Notes under the pieces: model-generated
Seen by the model: only the letters and a program-made list of their open reading frames with translations
Database searches by the model: none
What the model was told of the DNA's origin: nothing
Part shown: positions 1 to 8,679 of the stretch, piece by piece
How positions within the stretch are numbered: the first letter of the stretch is position 1
How the letters are laid out: the number at the start of each line of letters is the position of its first letter
Assembly (NCBI GenBank): GCA_905213895.1
Contig: CAJMKE010000003.1
Coordinates: forward strand, 62,001-126,000
DNA from: an uncultured Alistipes sp.
GTDB lineage: Bacteria; Bacteroidota; Bacteroidia; Bacteroidales; Rikenellaceae
Direction: 5' to 3'
DNA: 64,000 nucleotides
Translations under genes and position numbers: made by a program

Positions 1-432
1 TCAAACAATGACTATACACGTCTGATAACAATATGGGAAAATGCAGTGAAAGCGACACACGATTTTCTTACCGACAACGATTTTAAGTATTATAAATCGC
101 ATCTGCCTGATCATTTCAGGCAAGTAGATCTCTATATCTATAAAAACAGAGATGGAATGCCGGTCGGGTTTATGGGAGTGTCAGGCTCAATACTCGAAAT
201 GCTGTTTGTTGATGCGGCTTATAGAGGATGCGGTGTTGGTACAAAATTATTACGCTATGCAGAGTCTGTCTTAAATATACGAGAATTATATGTGAATGAA
301 CAAAATAAACAGGCAGTAGATTTTTACATCCACATGGGATTCCATATAATAGGACGCTCGGCATTCGACAACGACGGGAAACCTTATCCGTTACTACATT
401 TACACAAAGCCCAACTTTCAAAAAATAGATAA
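1..432 (+). CDS. GNAT family N-acetyltransferase (5' end outside window)
   Basis: The reading frame is open from base 1, so the true start lies upstream. A GTG at 46 would give only a trimmed protein. The visible 143 residues begin with the sequence SNNDYTRLITIWENAVKATH, typical of the N-terminus of small GNAT enzymes. The acetyl-CoA pyrophosphate-binding motif RGCGVGTKLL is followed by a VNEQNKQAVDFYIHMGF block, the usual beta-bulge and C-terminal strand of the fold. These enzymes transfer acetyl from acetyl-CoA to an amine; the substrate cannot be read from sequence. The gene converges with the minus-strand lipoprotein at 508. Family assignment is secure, specificity is not. Confidence 0.88.
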   Translation, partial: SNNDYTRLITIWENAVKATHDFLTDNDFKYYKSHLPDHFRQVDLYIYKNRDGMPVGFMGVSGSILEMLFVDAAYRGCGVGTKLLRYAESVLNIRELYVNEQNKQAVDFYIHMGFHIIGRSAFDNDGKPYPLLHLHKAQLSKNR

Positions 433-507
433 TATATTAATGTGCCGAGATAAAGTTGATACCGACCATTATTATACAATATTGCCAAATATTTTTAATA
501 TTTCTTC

Positions 508-1173
508 TTATTTCTTGAACCTTATATTATTATACTTCATTGATTTTCGATTCATTAGTAACGTATCTTTAAATTCTTTCATATAAAAAAACTCGTATAA
601 TTTTCTTCTGTAAGGAAGTGAAATATAAAAGATATTACTATCCGTATCAACTACATTATAAGTCATTGTACTTATTGTGGCAAAATTCGCCAATTCTGAA
701 AGTATAGGATCAGTCAGACTCGCACGAACAAATATACTTTCTATTATCGGGAAATCGGCATCAGACAATAATATCGCTCGTTCGTGACCTATCGTATTTA
801 TTACACATTTACCATTTACAATCAATTCTATCGGCAAATTCCATCCACTCCACTCATTGGAAAGAATTATTAATTTATTCCCAATATTCTGTTTATACTC
901 TGACACATAAATAGGCACACTATCATGAAGAATCGATGTTAACAGAATTCTATTTTTACTTATTTCTTCCCATTGTCCGCACGACCACTCTTTTCGACCG
1001 GTCCCTTCGGTTTGATAATTATAGCAAAATGAATTATCTCTATCTATTAAAAATCTTGAATTAGTAAAATTACAGTTTCTACTGTAATTACCAGTAATAG
1101 TTCTGGAAATATTACACGACATCAATGTTCCCAGTACAATGCTAAATAATATACCTTTTTTATAAATTTTCAT
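508..1173 (-). CDS. lipoprotein of unknown function
   Basis: 221 residues. The N-terminus has a short basic stretch, a hydrophobic segment and a lipobox (GTLMSC, Cys20), so the mature protein should be lipid-anchored in the envelope. I recognise no domain in the rest, which is rich in Asn, Ser and Ile. It is the last gene of a minus-strand group (1987-2130, 1230-1973, 508-1173), all coding for exported proteins. The segment is AT-rich compared with the genes beyond 2.6 kb, which suggests acquired or fast-evolving accessory DNA. Function unknown. Confidence 0.75.
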   Translation of the reverse strand: MKIYKKGILFSIVLGTLMSCNISRTITGNYSRNCNFTNSRFLIDRDNSFCYNYQTEGTGRKEWSCGQWEEISKNRILLTSILHDSVPIYVSEYKQNIGNKLIILSNEWSGWNLPIELIVNGKCVINTIGHERAILLSDADFPIIESIFVRASLTDPILSELANFATISTMTYNVVDTDSNIFYISLPYRRKLYEFFYMKEFKDTLLMNRKSMKYNNIRFKK

Positions 1174-1229
1174 AGCAAATCAACGATAAACATAATTTCC
1201 ATTAACATCCTTTATTCCCAGCAACTTAT

Positions 1230-1973
1230 TCAGCCATCATACATATAGTAAAATATAATACGCGAGAATCCGTATTCCTTCGCGAAATCGGCAACATATT
1301 CCCCGACCTCATCGTAAAGAGGCAGAGCCTTCGGATTGAAACCTTTCCTGCAATATTTTGGATTCAGTTTCCCGTTTGTAAATTCAAGAATTATCACCTT
1401 GAAAGGTTTTAACTGTCTTCTATTTTCCCAAAACTTCGGCAATGCAGTCCCGACCATACGATACAGTCCTTTCGTAAATTCCAATTGCACTTCTTCCGAA
1501 GCATCGTTATGCACTTGTGAATCCGAACGCATCATGGATACATAGTAAAAATTACGCATGCGGACTCTGTCTTGTTTCCAATAATGCTTTAATGGCTTGT
1601 AATAATTAGTCATCGTTTCCCAGAATAATGTATCCTGTTTGTATTTGGCGACAAAACATCTGTTTTTATGACTAATGCTTATATCCCTGCGTTCCTTGTC
1701 AAGTCGCGAGAATGTTGTCGAATCCAGTCGTTCTATTATTGCGTCGGTCAAGATTTCTCTTGTTATTGCAGATTGCTTGTCTTCCTGCCAATACTTCAAT
1801 ATATCGTCCACGTTCTTCGGATATTCGAAATTTGCATGGGTATATCCTTGCACCACCTCATAAAGATAAGGGAATGGTCCTGCAAAAGCATCTATCACAA
1901 TCGGCTCCTGAGCAACACAATAAAACTGTGTTGCAATCGATAAAAAGAGTTGTATTACAAACAAGCGTTTCAT
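1230..1973 (-). CDS. secreted protein of unknown function
   Basis: 247 residues from the ATG at 1973. The frame extends further upstream, but the methionine at 1973 directly precedes a clean signal peptide (MKRLFVIQLFLSIATQFYCV, then AQEP with a signal-peptidase I type site). No catalytic motif is recognised. The mature part is mixed alpha/beta in character with many aromatic residues and ends with SRIIFYYMYDG. It starts 13 bp after the tiny lipoprotein gene 1987-2130 and is followed by the 508-1173 lipoprotein, so the three are probably co-transcribed. Function unknown. Confidence 0.72.
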   Translation of the reverse strand: MKRLFVIQLFLSIATQFYCVAQEPIVIDAFAGPFPYLYEVVQGYTHANFEYPKNVDDILKYWQEDKQSAITREILTDAIIERLDSTTFSRLDKERRDISISHKNRCFVAKYKQDTLFWETMTNYYKPLKHYWKQDRVRMRNFYYVSMMRSDSQVHNDASEEVQLEFTKGLYRMVGTALPKFWENRRQLKPFKVIILEFTNGKLNPKYCRKGFNPKALPLYDEVGEYVADFAKEYGFSRIIFYYMYDG

Positions 1974-1986
1974 TCGAATAATCTGT

Positions 1987-2130
1987 TTATTTTGAAATAT
2001 TGACAATTGTATACATAACCTTAGCATCGGTAGTATACATTCCCATTATATTGTATAGATACCGAAAATCGGCACTGCTTAAACCGCAACCGCTAAACAA
2101 TATTACAAGAACAACCAAATATGTTTTCAC
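1987..2130 (-). CDS. small lipoprotein, 47 aa
   Basis: A short frame with a GTG start at 2130 and TAA at 1987-1989. It encodes a basic start (MKTYLVVLV), a hydrophobic run and a good lipobox ILFSGC, with only about 30 residues after the lipidated Cys (Cys15). No in-frame ATG lies just upstream, so GTG is the likely start. It precedes the secreted protein gene at 1973 by 13 bp on the same strand, which supports a shared transcript. Tiny entericidin-like or lysis-type lipoproteins are an alternative reading. The coding assignment rests on the lipobox and the spacing. Confidence 0.5.
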   Translation of the reverse strand: MKTYLVVLVILFSGCGLSSADFRYLYNIMGMYTTDAKVMYTIVNISK

Positions 2131-2336
2131 TACATTGTCATTTAATCAATTTAAATTTTCTGTTCTATAACCTTTCCATATATAACACCGTATAAAGATA
2201 GGTAATTTTCAGAAGATTGCAAAAATTTACACAATAAACAGGCGCGAAAAATCATATTGTCAATAATTGACAAAACGAATCCGATGCAACTTGCAGCGGT
2301 ACGAATATTGCGGGCATAACGGCAAAATCGAGGATT

Positions 2337-2588
2337 ATGGAGACTTCTAAAAACAAAAATACGGCAACCCGTTGCGCCGACAAGAATATGTCTGAAAATC
2401 AGACGCCGACATCTCACGAACGACCGATGCACATTCCGTCGGTTACTCAGATTACGCCCGAAAACAGCGCATCGTCAAGCGAAAAGATAAAGCCGACCGG
2501 CAAAAACGAATCGCCGTCGCAGCAGGAGTTGGAGCAGGACGTAGCCGCCACAAATCCGTCTGTCGAAAGCATGGAGAGCCGAGGATGA
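2337..2588 (+). CDS. small disordered protein of unknown function
   Basis: 83 residues, polar and low-complexity: rich in Ser, Thr, Asn, Glu and Lys, with almost no hydrophobic residues, no signal peptide and no fold motif. It ends with a tail NPSVESMESRG. It stands alone between a divergent exported-protein operon and the convergent maf operon. The start is the only ATG that fits, but no convincing ribosome site or promoter is visible. Intrinsically disordered cytoplasmic peptide or spurious frame are both possible. Confidence 0.45.
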   Translation: METSKNKNTATRCADKNMSENQTPTSHERPMHIPSVTQITPENSASSSEKIKPTGKNESPSQQELEQDVAATNPSVESMESRG

Positions 2589-2625
2589 AAAATTTCGGCT
2601 AATTTTTTTTGAGGGGAGAAATAGA

Positions 2626-3219
2626 CTAACTTATAAACTCGCGCAACTCGACATAAAGCCGCTGGACGGGCAGCCCCATGACATTATAGAACGAACCGTC
2701 GATACCCTCTATCGCCACATACCCTATCCACTCCTGAATACCGTATGCGCCCGCCTTGTCGAACGGTTTGTATTCATCGACATAATATTCTATCTCCTCG
2801 TCGCTCAAATTGCGGAATCGCACGTCGCTCGCGACCGAAAACGAACGGCTGCATCCGGCACTGCGCAGCGTAACTCCGGTTACAACCGTATGGCTGCGAC
2901 CCGACAGCATCCGCAACATCGCTTTCGCATGTTCGGCATCGGACGGTTTGCCGAGTATCGTATCACCGACGATGACAACGGTATCAGCAGTAAGCAGTAT
3001 ATCCTTATCTCCGAGCGCAATCGGGCAGCACTCGCTTTTCAGACGCGACAGATACGCCGCCACTTCCCGAACCGGCAGGTCGGACGGATAGCGTTCGTCG
3101 CACTCGAATTTAGGCGCGCACTCGAACGCCAGTCCGCAATCGGCGAGCAACTGACGGCGTCGCGGCGAATTCGACGCAAGTATCAGTCGGTAATTTTTCA
3201 ACAATTCGTGCAGCAGCAT
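2626..3219 (-). CDS. maf: Maf-like nucleoside triphosphate pyrophosphatase
   Basis: 197 residues from the ATG at 3219. A longer frame exists, but it would overlap the upstream gene and add no conserved sequence. The Maf signature LILASNSPRRRQLL lies at the N-terminus, followed by a central TADTVV segment and KAGAYGIQEW near the C-terminus, the pattern of the YhdE/dTTP-UTP pyrophosphatase subgroup. These cytoplasmic enzymes hydrolyse non-canonical or pyrimidine NTPs to the monophosphate and PPi (house-cleaning), and have been linked to septum control. It is the last gene of the operon MBL-trmD-lpxB-FAH-maf, 10 bp downstream of the FAH-like gene. Confidence 0.92.
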   Translation of the reverse strand: MLLHELLKNYRLILASNSPRRRQLLADCGLAFECAPKFECDERYPSDLPVREVAAYLSRLKSECCPIALGDKDILLTADTVVIVGDTILGKPSDAEHAKAMLRMLSGRSHTVVTGVTLRSAGCSRSFSVASDVRFRNLSDEEIEYYVDEYKPFDKAGAYGIQEWIGYVAIEGIDGSFYNVMGLPVQRLYVELREFIS

Positions 3220-3229
3220 ATTCCCTCTG

Positions 3230-3805
3230 TTATTTAACCCCGAAATCGAGCAGGCATTTGCCGCTGACAACGACCCTGATTTCGTCGCCCGCAGACGGTT
3301 GCAGGTCGGCAGGCATTCCGATATAGACAATATCGCCGGTTTTCAGCGTAGCGAGTTGCGACGCACGGCTTATACACTCGTCGATTGACAGACGCATATC
3401 GCCGATTTTCGCTCTGCGCTGCCGATTGCCGACCGAAACGACTATCTCGGTATCGGCAATACCCTCCTTGTCCGCAACATCGGGCGAAACTGCCAGCGAA
3501 CGGTCGAAGCAATACGCCTCGTCGCACGGATGACCGGCGGCGATGGCGCGCTGCATCACGTCGCGGGCGAAAAAAGCCGCGCCCGCGCCTACCGAATCGT
3601 AGCAGCGGTCGGCAAAACGCGCATCGATGCACTTCGCAAGGCGGTTTATGCGAACCGTTATTCCGCATCCGCACACGATGTCGGACGAAAAATGGGGAAT
3701 ATAGAAATCGTCGTTCTCGCGCAGCATCGACGAATCGGGACGCAAGGTCGCGTATATCCCGCCGCCGTCGGAGCCGAAGCAGTTTTCAATACATATTATC
3801 TTCAT
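3230..3805 (-). CDS. fumarylacetoacetate hydrolase (FAH) fold protein
   Basis: 191 residues, shorter than the usual 200-300 aa FAH-fold enzymes. Recognisable elements are the DDFYIPHFSSDIVCGCGITVRINRL start region, the FFARDVMQRA segment and a C-terminal LKTGDIVYIGMPADLQPSAGDEI block, which matches the typical TGTPAGV-PGD turn of the FAH fold. Family members are Mg-dependent acylpyruvate hydrolases or oxaloacetate decarboxylases; the specific substrate here cannot be inferred. It overlaps the end of lpxB by 4 bp (ATGA), so it is translationally coupled in the envelope/tRNA operon. Confidence 0.75.
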   Translation of the reverse strand: MKIICIENCFGSDGGGIYATLRPDSSMLRENDDFYIPHFSSDIVCGCGITVRINRLAKCIDARFADRCYDSVGAGAAFFARDVMQRAIAAGHPCDEAYCFDRSLAVSPDVADKEGIADTEIVVSVGNRQRRAKIGDMRLSIDECISRASQLATLKTGDIVYIGMPADLQPSAGDEIRVVVSGKCLLDFGVK

Positions 3806-4938
3806 TCGCCGTCGTTTTTGAGTTGTTCCACAATATCCTTCGCAAAACGTCCGCTCGCACCCGCACCGCCGATAATCGTGCGGAGACGGGCGAAATCGGC
3901 GAGCATCTTTTCGCGGCGGCTGCCGCCTTCGAGTATCGATTCGAGTTCCGCTGCCGCAACGTCGATGTCGAACCGGCTGCTGACGATTTCGCGTACCGCC
4001 TCGTAGCCGAGATTGATGTTCACGAGCGAAATGAAAGGTATTTTCAGCAGATACGGACGCAATATCTCGTACAGTTTCGGAACATGATACAGCACCATCT
4101 CCGGAATATTCATCAACGCCGTTTCGAGCGTCGCCGTTCCCGACGTTACCACTGCCGCTTCGGCGACATTCAGAGTTTCGTAGGTCTTGTCGCAGACATA
4201 CGCGACATCCGAACCGTCGATTATGCGGTCGTAAACGCTTTTGTCAAGCCATGACACACCCGTCACGACGAATCTGTAATTCGGAAACCGTTTCGACAAT
4301 GCGACCATATCGGGCAGATTCTCGTATATCTCGTTCTTGCGGCTGCCGGCGAGCAATGCCACTATCGGTCTGTCGTCGAGACCATTCTCCGCAACGAACC
4401 GTTCGCGCGACGGCAGCGAACCGCGCCGCTGTTCTATGGCATCCACGAGCGGATTTCCCTTGAACACCGGAACGATGCCCTTGCTCTCGAAATAGTTCTG
4501 CTCGAACGGAAAGATTATATAGAGCCTGTCCACATACTTGCGGATACCCTTTACGCGGAACTCCTTCCATGCCCACACCTTCGGCGCGATATAATAGAAC
4601 ACACTGATTCCGCGTCCGTGCGCCCATTCGGCGATACGCATGTTGAAACTCGGATAGTCGATAAGGATTATCACGTCGGGCGCGAATGCCTCGATGTCGC
4701 GCTTACACTCGGAAATCTGACCGAATATGGTTTTCAGATTGCGCAGCACCTGCGCGATTCCGAAGAACGACGTCTCCTTATAGTGCTTGTCGAGATTCGC
4801 CTTTCCGCCGACCTCCGCCATACGGTCGCCGCCCCAGAACCGGAATTCCGCTGAGGTATCCTCCGCTGCGATTCCGCGCATCAGATTGCTTCCGTGCAGG
4901 TCGCCGCTCGGCTCTCCCGCAATAAGATAGTACTTCAT
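3802..4938 (-). CDS. lpxB: lipid-A-disaccharide synthase
   Basis: 378 residues from the ATG at 4938, directly before the conserved YYLIAGEPSGDLHGSNL. GT19 family: condenses UDP-2,3-diacylglucosamine with lipid X to form the lipid A disaccharide at the inner membrane. Other landmarks are FWGGDRMAE, the DVIILIDYPSFNMRIA block, YYIAPKVWAWKEFRVK, LLAGSRKNEI and the C-terminal TSGTATLETALMNIPEMVLY. Length is normal. It starts 10 bp after trmD ends, and its stop overlaps the next gene. Gram-negative envelope synthesis is thus confirmed for this organism. Confidence 0.97.
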   Translation of the reverse strand: MKYYLIAGEPSGDLHGSNLMRGIAAEDTSAEFRFWGGDRMAEVGGKANLDKHYKETSFFGIAQVLRNLKTIFGQISECKRDIEAFAPDVIILIDYPSFNMRIAEWAHGRGISVFYYIAPKVWAWKEFRVKGIRKYVDRLYIIFPFEQNYFESKGIVPVFKGNPLVDAIEQRRGSLPSRERFVAENGLDDRPIVALLAGSRKNEIYENLPDMVALSKRFPNYRFVVTGVSWLDKSVYDRIIDGSDVAYVCDKTYETLNVAEAAVVTSGTATLETALMNIPEMVLYHVPKLYEILRPYLLKIPFISLVNINLGYEAVREIVSSRFDIDVAAAELESILEGGSRREKMLADFARLRTIIGGAGASGRFAKDIVEQLKNDGE

Positions 4939-4948
4939 CGCTGCATGT

Positions 4949-5626
4949 TTATTCGTTGAACAAATCCGGACGCAGGAGTTTCGTGCGTTCGTAGGATTGT
5001 TCGTCCTGCCACTTCTCAATCTCCGCGAAATTTCCCGACGTCAGCACCTCCGGCACTTTCCAGCCGTTGAAATCGGCGGGTCGGGTATATACCGGCGGAG
5101 CGAGCAGGTTGTCCTGAAAACAATCCGTCAGTGCCGACGCTTCATCGCCGATAGCCCCCGGCAGCAGACGGACGACCGAGTCGGTGATTATCGCCGCGGC
5201 GAGTTCGCCTCCCGTCAGCACGTAGTCGCCTATCGAGATTTCGCGGGTTATCAGATGTTCGCGTATGCGGAAATCGATTCCCTTGTAGTGTCCGCACAGA
5301 ATAATTATATTTTCGAGCGTCGAAAGTCGGTTGGCTTCGTGCTGGTCGTAGCGCACGCCGTCGGGCGACGTGAAGATTATCTCGTCGTAGTCGCGCTCAC
5401 TCTTCAACTTCTCGATGCAGCGATAGACCGGTTCGATTTTCATCACCATTCCCGCTTCGCCGCCGAACGGATAATCATCGACCGTCCGCCGCCTGTCGTC
5501 GGTATAGTCGCGCAGGTTGTGGACGTGGATTTCGACATGTCCGCTCTCCTGCGCACGTTTGAGAATCGATTCGTTCAGCGGAGAATCGAGCAGTTCGGGT
5601 ACGACCGTCAGTATATCTATTCTCAT
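4949..5626 (-). CDS. trmD: tRNA (guanine37-N1)-methyltransferase
   Basis: 225 residues, full length for TrmD. The knotted SPOUT fold is signalled by [43 protein letters not shown] and [16 protein letters not shown]. The enzyme methylates N1 of G37 in tRNAs that read CNN codons, using SAM, and prevents +1 frameshifting. TrmD usually sits with ribosomal or rimM genes; here it is placed between the MBL hydrolase (7 bp upstream) and lpxB (10 bp downstream). Confidence 0.97.
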   Translation of the reverse strand: MRIDILTVVPELLDSPLNESILKRAQESGHVEIHVHNLRDYTDDRRRTVDDYPFGGEAGMVMKIEPVYRCIEKLKSERDYDEIIFTSPDGVRYDQHEANRLSTLENIIILCGHYKGIDFRIREHLITREISIGDYVLTGGELAAAIITDSVVRLLPGAIGDEASALTDCFQDNLLAPPVYTRPADFNGWKVPEVLTSGNFAEIEKWQDEQSYERTKLLRPDLFNE

Positions 5627-5633
5627 TGCCGTC

Positions 5634-6299
5634 CTATTTATAACGCACCTCTCCGTTCAACGCCTCGACGACGAACGGGTTGTACAACGATTCATGTCCT
5701 ATCGTGGATTTTTCGCCGTGTCCGGGGTATATCGCCACCTCGTCGCCGAGCGGAATTATGTTTTCGATAATCGAGTGCATCAGCGCGCCGTAATCGCCGC
5801 CCGGCAAGTCGGTGCGACCGATACTCTCCCGAAAAAGCGTATCGCCCGTAAAAAGAGATTTGGATTCCGGCTCGTAAAGCACCACTCCGCCTAGGGTGTG
5901 TCCCGGGGTCTTTATCACTTTGAGTTTCGTATTGCCGAATGCGATTTCGTCGGTCTTCGACAAATCCGTATCGATAGTCGGCATCTCCACCACCTGCACT
6001 CCGAACATCGCGCCGCTTTCGCGACCGTGTTCGATAAGGAATCCGTCGGCAGACGATGCGGCGAACGGAACGCCGAAAGTCTCTTTCACATATTGTACGC
6101 CCATCGTATGGTCGAAATGCCCGTGCGTATTTACGGCGACAACCGGTTTCAGCCCCTGCGCCGCGATAAAGTCGGCGAGTGCCGCATCCTCGCGAGCCGA
6201 CGCATTGCCTGCATCCACAATAGCGCATTCGCCCGTTTCGTCCCAAATTACGTATGTATTCTCCTGAATCGGATTGAATACGAATTTTATGATTTTCAT
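5634..6299 (-). CDS. MBL-fold metallohydrolase, glyoxalase II-like
   Basis: 221 residues from the ATG at 6299. The metallo-beta-lactamase Zn-binding motif is present as [11 protein letters not shown], with further ligands in [20 protein letters not shown] and YPGHG. The short form without the C-terminal glyoxalase II domain resembles YcbL-type enzymes, which hydrolyse S-lactoylglutathione or other thioesters. It is the first gene of a five-gene operon ending with maf. A TATATTTG -7 box (6319-6326, minus strand) lies about 20 bp upstream of the start, implying a very short leader. Family secure, substrate uncertain. Confidence 0.9.
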   Translation of the reverse strand: MKIIKFVFNPIQENTYVIWDETGECAIVDAGNASAREDAALADFIAAQGLKPVVAVNTHGHFDHTMGVQYVKETFGVPFAASSADGFLIEHGRESGAMFGVQVVEMPTIDTDLSKTDEIAFGNTKLKVIKTPGHTLGGVVLYEPESKSLFTGDTLFRESIGRTDLPGGDYGALMHSIIENIIPLGDEVAIYPGHGEKSTIGHESLYNPFVVEALNGEVRYK

Positions 6300-6379
6300 A
6301 TACGATTTCTTAATCATGCAAATATACGCAAAAAACTCGATATGCAGACTATCGGGAGGGCGCAATCACCATTGCACCC

Positions 6380-7735
6380 CTATTTTGCACCGACGCAGCG
6401 TTTGTATGCGTAAAAACCGGTTATGCAGAGCGAAGTCAGGAACTCCGACACGAACAGCGACAGCCATATTCCGCTGCCGCCGAACATCCGCGGCACGAGG
6501 ATGAAAGACGGTATCAGGAATACCGCGCCGCGCAGCAACGCGAAAATTATGGACGGACGTACCTTCTCGACGCTTTGGAAATAGCCTATCGCAGTCAGAT
6601 TGAATATGAAAAACACGAATGCGGTCGCGAACAGCGGAAAGCCAGCGATTGCGATTTCCGCTGCCGGAGATGCCGTATCGAGGAACAGTCCGACCATCAT
6701 TTCGGGGAACAGCGAAAACGCGCCCGACACGATAACGCCGCAAATGACAGCGGATATGACGGCGAGCCGCTCGGCGGTTCTGACACGACTGTAACTTCCG
6801 TTTCCGTAATTGTAACTGATAATCGGCTGCGCCGACTGGGCAATCGCATTTCCTATCATAAACACGAACGGCGCATAGTAACATGCGATACTGAACGCGC
6901 CCACGCCGTCATTCCCCATATATCGCATGAACATCAGATTGCCGAGCAGCATCAACATGCCCATCGTAGCCTCTCCGAGCAGGGCGGATATGCCGATTTT
7001 GCACTGATATCCGATATTACGCGCCATCAGCATCATGCTTTTCCGGCTCAATTTGAGTTTTATAAGTTTCAGCGTCGTCGCGAACCGCCCGAGATAAGCC
7101 ATCACCATCGCGCCTCCGACGCCGCAACTTATGCATGTAGCCAATGCCGCACCGCGGACGCCCATTCCCATCGGAAATATAAAGAGATAGTCGAGCAGCA
7201 CGTTCAGCAGACCGGGCAGGACGTTGCACCACATGGCATACTTCGGCGAGCCGTCCAGCCTGACGACGAACAATCCTATTTCGCACCACGCCTGAAACAG
7301 ACAGGTTACGAATATCCAAGGCATATACTCCTTGACAAGCGGCATCAGCGACTCCGAACTGCCGAGCAACCGACCGGTCGTCTCGACCGATGTCAATGTG
7401 CATAGCAGGAACACCATCACAATCGAGGTGGCGACGATGAATGCCTGCGTGATGTTTATGCGCGCAGCCTTGACATTGCCGTTGGCAAGATGTATCGACG
7501 AAACGACCGACGTGCCGACGCCGAGCATCAGCCCTATGCCCATCATAATCATCGTCGGCGATATGCAGATATTCACGGCGGCGAGTCCGTCGCTGCCGAC
7601 GCCGCGTCCGACGAATATGCCGTCGGTAGCCGTTACCGCACACATGGACAGCATCCCGAACAGCGTAGGGATCAAATACAGCTTGAAAAGTCGGGGAATA
7701 TTCATCTTTCCCAAATCGATGGCATCTCTGTTCAT
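6380..7735 (-). CDS. MATE family efflux transporter
   Basis: 451 residues with about 12 hydrophobic segments and the two-fold MATE arrangement: the N-terminal half contains LYLIPTLFGMLSMCAVTATD and the second half begins near ISALLGEATMGMLMLLGN. It also carries the typical AQSAQPIISYNYGNG segment. MATE proteins export cationic compounds or metabolites by Na+ or H+ antiport in the inner membrane. The gene has its own consensus promoter (7864-7894) and a roughly 120-nt leader with a terminator-like hairpin, so expression may be under attenuation or riboswitch control. Substrate unknown. Confidence 0.93.
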   Translation of the reverse strand: MNRDAIDLGKMNIPRLFKLYLIPTLFGMLSMCAVTATDGIFVGRGVGSDGLAAVNICISPTMIMMGIGLMLGVGTSVVSSIHLANGNVKAARINITQAFIVATSIVMVFLLCTLTSVETTGRLLGSSESLMPLVKEYMPWIFVTCLFQAWCEIGLFVVRLDGSPKYAMWCNVLPGLLNVLLDYLFIFPMGMGVRGAALATCISCGVGGAMVMAYLGRFATTLKLIKLKLSRKSMMLMARNIGYQCKIGISALLGEATMGMLMLLGNLMFMRYMGNDGVGAFSIACYYAPFVFMIGNAIAQSAQPIISYNYGNGSYSRVRTAERLAVISAVICGVIVSGAFSLFPEMMVGLFLDTASPAAEIAIAGFPLFATAFVFFIFNLTAIGYFQSVEKVRPSIIFALLRGAVFLIPSFILVPRMFGGSGIWLSLFVSEFLTSLCITGFYAYKRCVGAK

Positions 7736-7857
7736 AATCTGTTCATTAAAGTTCTACATAAAAATACCGGACAAGACTATAGTTTTACCCAGTCATCTTA
7801 TCCGGCATATACGTTGCCCTCCGATGAGGATTACAAAACTACCTTATTCGGCTTATT
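7736..7857 (-). promoter_or_regulatory. structured 5' leader of the MATE gene
   Basis: About 120 nt lie between the predicted transcription start and the MATE ATG. The leader contains CCUC-AUCG-GAGG, a possible GGCA/UGCC hairpin, and a strong 10-bp stem (7768-7777 pairing with 7797-7806: CCGGAUAAGA with UCUUGUCCGG, one U-G pair). A U-rich stretch follows the stem, as in an intrinsic terminator placed before the gene. That layout is typical of an attenuator or riboswitch. I do not recognise a known aptamer class. Confidence 0.45.
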
Positions 7858-7863
7858 TCGCGG

Positions 7864-7894
7864 CAAAGGTAACGATTATTCCCTAATCTGCAAA
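7864..7894 (-). promoter_or_regulatory. Bacteroidota-type promoter for the MATE gene
   Basis: On the minus strand TTTG (7891-7894), a 19-bp spacer and TACCTTTG (7864-7871) match the Bacteroidota sigma consensus TTTG-N19-21-TAnnTTTG exactly. The start of transcription should fall near 7857. Confidence 0.75.
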
Positions 7895-7908
7895 TTACGC
7901 ATGCGGAA

Positions 7909-8601
7909 TTATTCGAGTACGAATTTGGCATTCACGTTATACGACAGTTTAATCGTCTTGAAATCCAGCGGTTCGTCGGCGGCAGCCTCTTCGACCGCTC
8001 CGGAGGCTTTCGCCATCGAACGCATGACGAGCGCATTGTCGTAGAATGCCGGCATCATGTCGTTGTTCGAATCGTAGATATAAAAACATTTACCGACGCT
8101 TTGCCCTATCGCGGAAGCCAGTGTTACGGCTGTCGATTTGGCGTTCTGAATCGCTTCGATTCGCACCTGCTCCTTCAACTCTTCGATTTTGGAATTGGAA
8201 ACCTTGACTATCGAGATATTGGAGATGCCCATATCGCCGAGTACCGAATATACTTTGGCAACCATAGCCGGCGAATCGAGTTCGAGTTGGTATTTGGCTG
8301 TCGAAAGCGACGTACTTCTCTTGAAATACGAACTCGACATGTTAGCCACTTTCAGACTCTTCTCGACATCGACGCCGATACGCTTCAACGCCGCAACCAT
8401 GTCGCGCTGCTGGCTCTCGACCGAAATCTTGCCTTTGGAGTCGATTTCGTTGATTACTATCGACAGATAGAACTGGTCGGGCGCAACCTCCTTTTCGGCG
8501 CGACCGTTCACCTGAATAAAACTCTTGTACGCTTCGTCCTGCTGGGCGAATACCGGCATCGCCATCAGGGCGACAGCCGCTAAAAGAATCATCTTTTTCA
8601 T
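7909..8601 (-). CDS. SIMPL (DUF541) domain periplasmic protein
   Basis: 230 residues from the ATG at 8601, which begins a clear signal peptide (MKKMILLAAVALMAMPVFAQ). The mature protein opens with FIQVNGRAEKEVAPDQFYLSI, the hallmark of SIMPL/DUF541 proteins such as E. coli YggE, and continues with a central stretch of repeated beta-alpha units. YggE-like proteins are periplasmic or surface proteins linked to oxidative-stress tolerance, but the biochemical role is unclear. A TATATTTG box lies just upstream of the start. Confidence 0.85.
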   Translation of the reverse strand: MKKMILLAAVALMAMPVFAQQDEAYKSFIQVNGRAEKEVAPDQFYLSIVINEIDSKGKISVESQQRDMVAALKRIGVDVEKSLKVANMSSSYFKRSTSLSTAKYQLELDSPAMVAKVYSVLGDMGISNISIVKVSNSKIEELKEQVRIEAIQNAKSTAVTLASAIGQSVGKCFYIYDSNNDMMPAFYDNALVMRSMAKASGAVEEAAADEPLDFKTIKLSYNVNAKFVLE

Positions 8602-8679
8602 AATCGTAATATTTTTAGGTAACCGATTCTGCAAATATAACGCCCGAACCTGGCGGAATATTGTTTTTCGTTACACAAT

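Noticed and set aside
2151..2432. 93-codon minus-strand frame
   Set aside because: Cys/Arg-rich, no start context, overlaps the plus-strand small protein and the upstream region of the exported-protein operon.
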